This document shows positions 1 to 4,979 of a stretch of DNA of 5,325 bases, one piece after another. Source of the DNA: Acidimicrobiales bacterium (lineage in GTDB: Bacteria; Actinomycetota; Acidimicrobiia; Acidimicrobiales; Bog-793). The first letter of the stretch is position 1, and the number at the start of each line of letters is the position of its first letter. A program made the position numbers and the translations under genes. The notes beneath the pieces are model-generated. The model worked only from the letters and a program-made list of their open reading frames with translations, had not been told where the DNA came from and did not search any database. Where the stretch lies: NCBI GenBank assembly GCA_030037405.1, contig JASHRK010000236.1:1-5325 (forward strand), written 5' to 3'.

Positions 1-255
1 AACGTCCTTGCAGAGCACAACATGCCACCGCCCTCCATCGAGGGGAGGATGGGGACCGCCTTCAACGAGCTCGACCCTGACGGGGTGGTCGTCGTAGGCG
101 GTGAGCAGTGGTCGGCCGTCTCGCTGAACGGGAAGATCGCCCCGGGCTCGAAGGTCCAGGTGATCAAGGCGGGTGCCGTGCGCCTCGAGGTGTGGGCCGA
201 GAACAACCCGACGTTGGCTCCGCCTACGCCGGACGACGAAAGGACGTCACCGTGA
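1..255 (+). CDS. NfeD-family protein, C-terminal end (5' truncated by window)
   Basis: The reading frame is open from base 1 to TGA at 253-255, leaving the last 84 residues. After a short proline-rich linker (MPPPSIEG) comes a pattern typical of the C-terminal NfeD OB-fold: GTAF, NELDPDGVVVVGGEQW, SAVSLNGKIAPGSKVQVI and a final strand VRLEV. These give the usual G-x-A, L-x-P-x-G, G-E-x-W, G-x-x-V spacing, followed by a polar proline-rich tail. Family knowledge: NfeD proteins are membrane-anchored partners of stomatin-type SPFH proteins, with the soluble OB domain at the C-terminus; the membrane segments would lie upstream of the window. The stop codon overlaps the GTG start of the SPFH gene (GTGA, 252-255), which supports the identification and implies translational coupling. 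Whether the full protein is the long form with a ClpP-like protease domain or the short form cannot be seen here. Confidence 0.85.
   Translation, partial: NVLAEHNMPPPSIEGRMGTAFNELDPDGVVVVGGEQWSAVSLNGKIAPGSKVQVIKAGAVRLEVWAENNPTLAPPTPDDERTSP
238..244 (+). promoter_or_regulatory. Ribosome binding site deciding the GTG start of the stomatin gene
   Basis: GAAAGGA lies 7 bases before GTG 252 and inside the last codons of the NfeD gene. The same frame stays open back to an ATG at 108, but that upstream part overlaps the NfeD coding region and translates to a non-family, arginine-rich peptide. The site therefore favours GTG 252 as the true start. Confidence 0.75.
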
Positions 256-1238
256 TAATCGGCATCGTCGTTGGAGTGGTCGTGCTCGTCGCCCTCATCG
301 TCGTGATGAAGGGTGTCCGCATCGCACGGGAGTACCAGCGCCTGGTGCTCTTCCGCCTCGGGAGGGCGATCGGCACGCGAGGTCCGGGGCTCGTGTTCCT
401 CAACCCGGCGACGGATCGGACGACGCTCGTCGACCTGCGCGAGCAGTACCTCGAAGTTCCCCACCAGACGGCCATCACGAAAGACAACGCGCCCATCTCG
501 ATCGACTTCATCATCTTCTACAAGGTCGTCGACCCCTCTCTCTCAGTCCTTGCCGTCGGGAACTTCGCCGGGGCGGCTCTCAACGTCGCCGCCACGACGC
601 TCAGAGCAGTCGTGGGCGACATGCCGCTCGACGACGTCCTCTCCAAGCGGGAGGAGATGAACGCCGTCCTCCGGACTCGCCTCGACGAGGTGACGGAGCG
701 TTGGGGAGTGAAGGTCACGAACGTCGAGGTCCGCGAGGTCAACCCCCCACCCGGGGTGCAGGAGGCGATGACCCGCCAGATGTCGGCAGAGCGCACGCGA
801 AGGGCGCTCGTGACGGAGGCGGAGGGCCAGAAGGCGGCCGCCATCCTTGCCGCCGAAGGCCAGCAGCGAGCGCAGGTGACGCTTGCCGAAGGTCAGAAAC
901 AGGCCGTCGTGCTCTCCGCAGAGGGTGAACGGCAGGCGGCCTTGCTGAAGGCGAAGGGCTACTCAAGCGCCCTCGAGACGATCCTCCAGGTCGCGAGGAC
1001 GATAGACGAGAACACGCTCGCCCTGCAGTACCTCGACACCCTGAAGCAGATGGGGACGTCACCTTCGACGACCTTCGTCGTCCCGATGGAGATCGGGAGC
1101 CTCTTGAACGGAGTTCGCGGGATGCTCGCCGCCCAGCAGGGGGCCACGAGCGCCCGCGCAGCCACGGCGGAGCTCACCGCGAAGGCTGAGGGGACACCGA
1201 CGCAGGGGAAGTCGAACGGCGCCGAGCCCTCCGAGTAG
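252..1238 (+). CDS. Stomatin/prohibitin-like SPFH-domain membrane protein
   Basis: 328 residues from GTG 252, chosen because it has a good ribosome binding site, a GTGA overlap with NfeD, and opens directly with a hydrophobic membrane anchor (residues 1-19, nearly all I/V/L/G/A). The SPFH (band 7) domain covers about 22-185. It includes REYQRLVLFRLGR, RGPGLVFLNP, the VDLREQYLEVP strand, ITKDNAPISIDFIIFYKVVDP, LRAVVGDMPLDDVLSKREEMN and WGVKVTNVEVREVNPPPGVQ, all characteristic of stomatins. Residues 190-244 form an alanine/glutamate-rich coiled coil of five 11-residue units. A segment near 270-290 (TFVVPMEIGSLLNG) matches the oligomerisation end of bacterial stomatins, and a polar low-complexity tail follows. 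Family knowledge: such proteins form ring or cage-like oligomers on the membrane and pair with NfeD in microdomain organisation or control of membrane proteases. The client in this organism is unknown. Confidence 0.93.
   Translation: MIIGIVVGVVVLVALIVVMKGVRIAREYQRLVLFRLGRAIGTRGPGLVFLNPATDRTTLVDLREQYLEVPHQTAITKDNAPISIDFIIFYKVVDPSLSVLAVGNFAGAALNVAATTLRAVVGDMPLDDVLSKREEMNAVLRTRLDEVTERWGVKVTNVEVREVNPPPGVQEAMTRQMSAERTRRALVTEAEGQKAAAILAAEGQQRAQVTLAEGQKQAVVLSAEGERQAALLKAKGYSSALETILQVARTIDENTLALQYLDTLKQMGTSPSTTFVVPMEIGSLLNGVRGMLAAQQGATSARAATAELTAKAEGTPTQGKSNGAEPSE
819..983 (+). repeat. 33-base periodic segment coding for five 11-residue coiled-coil units
   Basis: Residues 190-244 of the SPFH protein divide without gaps into AEGQKAAAILA, AEGQQRAQVTL, AEGQKQAVVLS, AEGERQAALLK and AKGYSSALETI. 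Each unit begins Ala-(Glu/Lys)-Gly. An 11-residue (hendecad) period is that of a nearly straight coiled coil, as expected for the helical wall of SPFH assemblies. The DNA copies have diverged, so the repeat is mainly at protein level. Confidence 0.8.
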
Positions 1239-1259
1239 CGCAGGCAACGGACCGGCGAG

Positions 1260-1640
1260 ATGGCGACGAATGTCCTCGGTGGCGAGCTGCAGCCCTGCAG
1301 CTTCGACCCGCTCACAGGCTTCTACCGCGACGGTTGCTGCAACACCGGAGCCGAAGACCTAGGTGTCCACACGGTGTGCGTGGAGGTGACCGATCAGTTC
1401 CTCGACTTCTCGGCACGCGTTGGGAACGACCTGTCGACGCCTCGGCCAGAGCTTGGTTTCTCCGGGCTCAGGGCCGGCGACCAGTGGTGCCTCTGCGCCG
1501 CACGCTGGAAGGAGGCCTACGACGCCGGGATGGCGCCGAAGGTGCGGCTCGAGTCGACGCACCGGTCGACCCTCGAGTGGGTCTCCCTCGACGAGCTGAA
1601 GGCATTCGCCATCGATCCGCCCCGGACCTCGAGCGCTTGA
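1260..1640 (+). CDS. DUF2237 family protein (function unknown), cysteine-rich
   Basis: 126 residues, full length for this small soluble family. The N-terminus NVLGGELQPCSFDPLTGFYRD is near-diagnostic. It is followed by GCCNTGAEDLGVHTVC (26-40), a TDQFLDFS helix, GNDLSTPRPELGFSGL (55-70) and GDQWCLCAARWKEA (73-86). Six cysteines at 13, 26, 27, 40, 77 and 79, plus His37 and several acidic residues, could bind a metal or take part in redox chemistry; that is inference, since the family has no established role. The ATG at 1260 is chosen because the conserved NVLG block starts three residues later; the Shine-Dalgarno-like ACGGA at 1247-1251 is weak. It lies 21 bases after the stomatin stop and is probably co-transcribed. 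No signal peptide or membrane segment is visible. Confidence 0.9.
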   Translation: MATNVLGGELQPCSFDPLTGFYRDGCCNTGAEDLGVHTVCVEVTDQFLDFSARVGNDLSTPRPELGFSGLRAGDQWCLCAARWKEAYDAGMAPKVRLESTHRSTLEWVSLDELKAFAIDPPRTSSA

Positions 1641-1746
1641 CGGCCAGCACGAGGGGCCGCTCCAGCTCGAGGAGAGCGTGGCAGAGGTAGCAAGGGAGGC
1701 TCGCACCGGGCCGGGGCACGCAATATTCCGGCTCCGGGAAGCTTAA
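1641..1746. other. Intergenic stretch after the DUF2237 gene
   Basis: No gene is visible here. A possible small hairpin (CGCTC 1658-1662 with GAGCG 1674-1678, 11-base loop) has no T-tract and is too weak to call a terminator. Base composition shifts towards A/T from about 1719 on, marking the start of the pst promoter region. How transcription of the upstream genes ends is not evident. Confidence 0.4.
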
Positions 1747-1779
1747 GTTTACCAAGCGTTCAACTCAAGTTCAGAGCGC
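1747..1779 (+). promoter_or_regulatory. PHO box: three 11-base direct repeats, probable PhoP operator
   Basis: Three consecutive units at exact 11-base spacing begin at 1747 (GTTTACCAAGC), 1758 (GTTCAACTCAA) and 1769 (GTTCAGAGCGC), sharing a GTTCA core. Family knowledge: actinobacterial PhoP (PhoR-PhoP system) binds tandem 11-base units of the GTTCACC type, two or more per operator, and activates phosphate-uptake genes under starvation. The position directly before pstB and 9 bases ahead of a -10-like element (counted from the end of the third 7-base core) is what is expected of an activator that replaces the -35 contact. Units before 1747 or after 1779 do not match. Confidence 0.75.
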
Positions 1780-1784
1780 TTTCC

Positions 1785-1790
1785 TATGGT
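1785..1790 (+). promoter_or_regulatory. Candidate -10 element of the pst promoter
   Basis: TATGGT fits TAnnnT and lies 9 bases after the last GTTCAGA core (1769-1775), similar to the PHO box to -10 distance in E. coli phosphate promoters. It predicts a transcript start near 1797. There is no recognisable -35 hexamer at 16-18 bases, as is usual for PhoP-activated promoters. The element contains the ATG at 1786, which therefore is unlikely to be the translation start if this promoter is used. Confidence 0.5.
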
Positions 1791-2631
1791 CTGTCACGTG
1801 ACAGTAACGGAGAGCGGGTCGAGCCGCATTCTGCCGTCGAGGGAGTGGGCACCGGCGGCGACCCACGGGGAGGTGGCCGATCCTGCGATGCAGGCCGCGA
1901 CGCTCACGATCGGCTTCGGCGCCCAGCCGGTGCTGTCCTCCATCGAGCTGCCGCTCGCCTGCCAGAGCATCACCGCCCTCGTCGGGCCCTCGGGCTCCGG
2001 CAAGACGACTTTCCTTCGTTCCCTCAACCGCATGAACGACAAGGTGCGACACTTCCGCCTCTCGGGCAGGGTGGAGCTCTACGGGCACGACATCTACGGA
2101 CGGGGTGTCGACCCCCTTGTCGTCCGCAAACGGGTCGGGATGGTCTTCCAGCGCCCCAACCCCTTTCCGATGTCGATACGAGACAACGTCCTCGCCGGCG
2201 TGAAGGTGCACAAGGTCGCTCCCCGCTCGTCCTACCACGACCTCGCCGAGACCCACCTCGCCGAGGTCGGGCTCTGGTCTGCCGTGGCGGACCGCCTCTC
2301 CGACTCCCCCTACCGACTCTCAGGGGGCCAGCAACAACTGCTCTGCCTTGCCCGGGCGCTCGCAGTCTCTCCAGACGTGCTCCTCCTCGACGAGCCGACC
2401 TCTTCCCTCGACCCCGTCTCCACCGAGGCCGTCGAGGCCTTGCTCGTCCGGATGAAGGAGAGGGTGTCGATGGTGATCGTCACGCACAACCTTGCCCAGG
2501 CGCGCCGCATAGCCGACCGAACGGCGTTCTTCTACGAGGGGCGCCTCGTCGAGACCGGTCCGACCGAGGCCCTCTTCGAGTCGCCCAAGCGAAACGAGAC
2601 AGCCCGATACCTGAACGGTCAATTCGGATGA
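1786..2631 (+). CDS. pstB: Phosphate ABC transporter ATP-binding protein PstB
   Basis: Cytoplasmic ATPase that powers phosphate import. Numbered from ATG 1786 (281 residues): Walker A GPSGSGKT 67-74; the PstB-typical LNRMNDKV 80-87; Q-loop in GMVFQRPNPFPMSI (Q122); signature LSGGQQQ 178-184; Walker B VLLLDE 198-203; D-loop SSLD 206-209; switch His234 in VIVTHN. The C-terminus GRLVETGPTEALF and ARYLNGQFG is also PstB-like. It is the first gene of a pstB-pstS-pstC-pstA run behind a PHO box. The start is unresolved: 1786 is the longest frame but overlaps the candidate -10. GTG 1798 would suit a nearly leaderless mRNA. GTG 1873 and ATG 1888 lie at or after GGGGAGG (1867-1873); 1888 begins right at the first conserved strand (QAATLTIGF) and gives 247 residues. 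The extra 34 residues show no domain. Residue 185, normally Arg after the signature, is Leu, as I recall for mycobacterial PstB. Confidence 0.96.
   Translation: MVCHVTVTESGSSRILPSREWAPAATHGEVADPAMQAATLTIGFGAQPVLSSIELPLACQSITALVGPSGSGKTTFLRSLNRMNDKVRHFRLSGRVELYGHDIYGRGVDPLVVRKRVGMVFQRPNPFPMSIRDNVLAGVKVHKVAPRSSYHDLAETHLAEVGLWSAVADRLSDSPYRLSGGQQQLLCLARALAVSPDVLLLDEPTSSLDPVSTEAVEALLVRMKERVSMVIVTHNLAQARRIADRTAFFYEGRLVETGPTEALFESPKRNETARYLNGQFG
1791..1804. promoter_or_regulatory. Perfect 14-base palindrome at the predicted pst transcript start
   Basis: CTGTCACGTGACAG is its own reverse complement over all 14 bases and follows the candidate -10 directly, covering the predicted start site. A dimeric repressor binding here would block the promoter. 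I do not recognise the regulator. The CTGTCA half resembles the E. coli Pho unit, but the inverted arrangement differs from a PHO box, which is a direct repeat. Confidence 0.45.
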
Positions 2632-2704
2632 TCACCGACTGACGTCGCCCTCAGACAACCACCACCTCCAGCAACGACCAACGACCAAAAGGAGTGACCC
2701 TTCT
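2632..2704 (+). other. pstB-pstS spacer: G-poor leader with strong ribosome binding site
   Basis: The 73-base gap has no gene and no clear promoter or hairpin. From about 2649 to 2690 the top strand is almost free of G and rich in C and A, with a tandem CAACGAC repeat (2672-2678 and 2679-2685). AAAAGGAG at 2687-2694, 10 bases before the pstS ATG, is the strongest Shine-Dalgarno site in the window. The composition predicts an unfolded leader that would favour high pstS translation. Confidence 0.6.
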
Positions 2705-3925
2705 ATGACCACGCCCCCCAGAGGAGCCGTTCGCCGGTCGTCCGGCCCACGGCACAGCCGGGTGCTCGCCGTCGCCGTCTCATGCCTTGCGGCGGCCGCC
2801 CTCGCGGCGGGAGCAAGCGCCCTCTCCGCCTCGCCCACCGGCCATAACCAGAAGACCTTGGCGGCCAAGGCGTCCTCCCGGGCCGCCCGTGGCTTCCTCG
2901 CCGCCCGGTACTCGGACGTGAGGAAGAAGGCGGACTCGTACGTCGAGCTCACCGAGGACGGCTCCTCGCTCTTCTACCCGCTCTACAACGCCTGGGTGGC
3001 CGGTTACGCCAGCACGCACCCCGGCTTCTCGTCCACCTCGGGCGCCGACGGCTCCGGCACCGGGATCGCCGACGCCGAGAACGGCACGACCGACTTCGGC
3101 GCCTCCGACGCCTACCTGCCGACCGACACCTACTCGGAGTACCCGACGATCGAGAACATCCCGATGGCGATCAGCGCCCAGATGATCAACTACAACCTCG
3201 GCAGCAGCTTCGACAAGAAGTACAACCTGAAGCTCGACGGCAAGGTGATCGCCGAGATCTACCAGGGCCAGATAACCAACTGGGACTCCTCGGCGATCGC
3301 GAAGCTGAACAAGGGCGTAAAGCTGCCGAACCTGAAGATCATCCCGGTGCATCGCTCCGACAGCAGCGGCGACTCCTTCCTCTTCACCTCCTACCTCGCC
3401 TTCTCCGACCCTTCGAGCTTTGCCGGCAAGCAAGGTCCGAGCACCCTTCCCACCTGGCCGTCGGTGCCGGGCGAATTGGCTGCGAAGGGAAATTCCGGGA
3501 TGGTGGAGACCTGCGGCGCCACGAAGGGCTGCATCGCCTACATCGGCATCAGCTACCACGAGGACACGAACAGTGCCCATCTCGGCCTGTCGGATCTGGA
3601 GAACAAGTCGGGCAACTTCGAGCTGCCGGACGCCACGACGATCCACAACGAGGTGAGCTCCTTCACCTCCGTCCCGGCGAACGGCTCCATCTCGCTCATC
3701 TACGGCCCGGCGAAGCACGGGTACCCGATCATCAACTTCGAGTACATCGTCCTCAAGACGAACCAGTCGAGCTCGCAGGTCGCCTCCGAGATGAAGGCCT
3801 TCCTCACCTGGGGCATCAGCCGGACCGATGGCAACTCGGGCACCTACCTCGCCCCGGTCGAATTCCAGCCCCTCACCTTGAAGGCGGCGGAGGTCGCCCA
3901 CAACCTGATCGCGAAGATCCACTAG
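2705..3925 (+). CDS. pstS: Phosphate-binding protein PstS (PstS1-like)
   Basis: 406 residues; extracytoplasmic receptor that hands phosphate to PstC/PstA. An arginine-rich N-terminus and hydrophobic stretch (about 20-37) form a Sec-type signal peptide, with likely cleavage after GASA or LSA (39-42). The only cysteine there, C27 in AVSC, is a poor lipobox. A basic linker of about 35 residues precedes the domain starting at VELTEDGSSLFYPLY (80-94). Phosphate ligands by alignment to E. coli PstS: S88 (Thr10), S117 (Ser38), D135 in DFGASDAY (Asp56), R217, S221, G222 and D223 in HRSDSSGDSF, where E. coli has Thr141. GKVIAEIYQGQITNWD (179-194) is a PstS hallmark. C270 and C276 in ETCGATKGCIAYIGIS probably form a disulfide. 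These details match, from memory, M. tuberculosis PstS1. The ATG 2705 start has a strong ribosome binding site. pstC follows after 25 bases. Confidence 0.95.
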   Translation: MTTPPRGAVRRSSGPRHSRVLAVAVSCLAAAALAAGASALSASPTGHNQKTLAAKASSRAARGFLAARYSDVRKKADSYVELTEDGSSLFYPLYNAWVAGYASTHPGFSSTSGADGSGTGIADAENGTTDFGASDAYLPTDTYSEYPTIENIPMAISAQMINYNLGSSFDKKYNLKLDGKVIAEIYQGQITNWDSSAIAKLNKGVKLPNLKIIPVHRSDSSGDSFLFTSYLAFSDPSSFAGKQGPSTLPTWPSVPGELAAKGNSGMVETCGATKGCIAYIGISYHEDTNSAHLGLSDLENKSGNFELPDATTIHNEVSSFTSVPANGSISLIYGPAKHGYPIINFEYIVLKTNQSSSQVASEMKAFLTWGISRTDGNSGTYLAPVEFQPLTLKAAEVAHNLIAKIH

Positions 3926-3950
3926 GTAGCAGGCAGGCGAGGGGCCCGCA

Positions 3951-4979
3951 ATGGCAGCGGAGGCACCCGGGCTGGCTCGCGCAAAGGCGCGCAAGCCGGC
4001 CCGGGTGCTTCGTGCCTTCGTCGCCTCGGCAGCGGTCATCCCCCTCGTGGCCCTCGTCGCCATGGTGGCGGTGCTTCTCGTCGAGGCGCTGCCGGCGATC
4101 AGCTACAGCGGCTTCGGTTTCTTCACGAGCGGCGTCTGGGACATCGGCAGCCTCTACTCGAACGCGGTACGCACCGGCGGCGTGCTCCATCTCGTCGGCG
4201 CCCAGTACGGGGCGCTCTGGCTGATCGTCGGGACGCTCGAGTCGTCGGCCCTGGCCCTCGTCATCGGGTTCCCGATCGCCTACGGGGCCGCGGTGACGAT
4301 CGCGGAGCGGCTCCCCCGGCGACTGGCCGCCGTGCTCAGCCTCTGCCTCGAGGTGCTGGCGGGGATCCCGAGCGTCGTCTTCGGGCTCTGGGGCGTGCTC
4401 GTGCTCGGACCGATCCTCGCCCGCGACGTCTACCCGACGCTCGCCAAGCTCCCCGACGTCCCGGTGCTCGACGTCTTCCGCGGCGAGGTCGGCTCCGGCG
4501 AGGGCTTGCTCACCGCCGGCATCGTCCTCGGGATCATGATCATCCCGATCATCGCTGCCACGACGCGCGACCTCTTGCGCCAGGTGCCGACGGCGGCGAA
4601 GGAGGGTGCGGAGGCGCTCGGGATGACGAAACGGGAGACCTTCAAGACGGTGCAGGCGCGCTGGATCCGCTCCGGAGTCTTCGGCGCGGCGGTCCTCGGT
4701 CTTGGCCGTGCCCTCGGGGAGACGATCGCCGTCGCCCTCGTCACCGGCAGCGAGATCCAGAACCCGACCAACATCTACGACACCATGACGACGATCGCCG
4801 CCACGATCGTCTCCCAGCTCGACTCGGCTCTCACCGATCCGACCCACCTCGCCGTGAAGTCGCTCGCCGAGGTGGCGCTCGTGCTCCTCTTGATCACATT
4901 GATCGTCAACGTGGCGGCGCGACTGCTAGTCCGTCGCTCCGCCCGTGACGTCGCTCTCCCGGTGGGAGCGGGGCTGTGA
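3951..4979 (+). CDS. pstC: Phosphate ABC transporter permease PstC
   Basis: 342 residues; integral membrane subunit forming the phosphate channel with PstA. ATG 3951 is preceded by GAGGGG (3939-3944) at 6 bases. A short basic cytoplasmic N-terminus (ARAKARKPAR, 9-18) leads into TM1 (about 22-46). An external segment with YSGFGFFTSGVWD is the family's usual loop after TM1. Further hydrophobic segments lie near 88-115, 123-155, 187-205, 241-266 and 303-326, giving the six expected. The EAA loop contacting PstB is EGAEALGMTKRETFKTVQ (218-235), followed by LGLGRALGET (249-258), both typical of PstC/PstA permeases. ETIAVALVTGSE and the late IYDTMTTIAATIV are PstC-like. The stop overlaps the pstA start (GTGA), so the two permeases are translationally coupled. 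The first 20 codons carry a very strong hairpin described separately. Antisense open frames here are GC-rich shadows. Confidence 0.95.
   Translation: MAAEAPGLARAKARKPARVLRAFVASAAVIPLVALVAMVAVLLVEALPAISYSGFGFFTSGVWDIGSLYSNAVRTGGVLHLVGAQYGALWLIVGTLESSALALVIGFPIAYGAAVTIAERLPRRLAAVLSLCLEVLAGIPSVVFGLWGVLVLGPILARDVYPTLAKLPDVPVLDVFRGEVGSGEGLLTAGIVLGIMIIPIIAATTRDLLRQVPTAAKEGAEALGMTKRETFKTVQARWIRSGVFGAAVLGLGRALGETIAVALVTGSEIQNPTNIYDTMTTIAATIVSQLDSALTDPTHLAVKSLAEVALVLLLITLIVNVAARLLVRRSARDVALPVGAGL
3960..4011 (+). promoter_or_regulatory. Long stable RNA hairpin in the first codons of pstC
   Basis: Bases 3960-3972 pair with 3999-4011 (13 pairs, one G-U, including GCACCCGGGC 3963-3972 with GCCCGGGTGC 3999-4008). 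T3973 pairs with G3998 (G-U), GGCT 3974-3977 pairs with AGCC 3994-3997, and CGCGC 3978-3982 pairs with GCGCG 3987-3991. The loop is AAAG and the only bulge is C3992-A3993: 23 pairs in 52 bases. It starts 9 bases after the A of the pstC ATG and 35 bases after the pstS stop. No U-run follows. Possible roles are protecting the pstS mRNA 3' end, partial transcription stop, or lowering PstC translation. Confidence 0.6.

Noticed and set aside
108..251. Upstream extension of the stomatin frame to ATG 108
   Set aside because: It overlaps the conserved NfeD OB domain in another frame, lacks family similarity, and would put 48 non-family residues before the membrane anchor; GTG 252 has its own ribosome binding site.
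1285..1302. Inverted repeat AGCTGCAG-CC-CTGCAGCT early in the DUF2237 gene
   Set aside because: It falls in codons for the conserved ELQPCS block, so protein constraint explains it, and the two-base spacer makes a poor hairpin. It could be a binding site but nothing else supports that.
1658..1678. Hairpin after the DUF2237 gene as an intrinsic terminator
   Set aside because: Only five base pairs around an 11-base loop and no T-run; not better than chance in GC-rich sequence.
2102..2115. GGGGT/ACCCC short hairpin in pstB, and ACGAGG/CCTCGT at 2534-2549
   Set aside because: Five- and six-base stems are expected many times in GC-rich coding sequence.
2705..2770. Tat-type signal on PstS because of the RR pair at residues 10-11
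   Set aside because: RRSSGPR lacks the hydrophobic residues that follow the twin arginines in the Tat motif; Sec export fits better.
2780..4063. Long antisense open frame (427 codons) opposite pstS, and a 324-codon one opposite pstC (3873-4847)
   Set aside because: Both are low-complexity Arg/Gly/Val/Asp-rich translations typical of the antisense of GC-rich genes, and overlap well-supported PstS and PstC frames.
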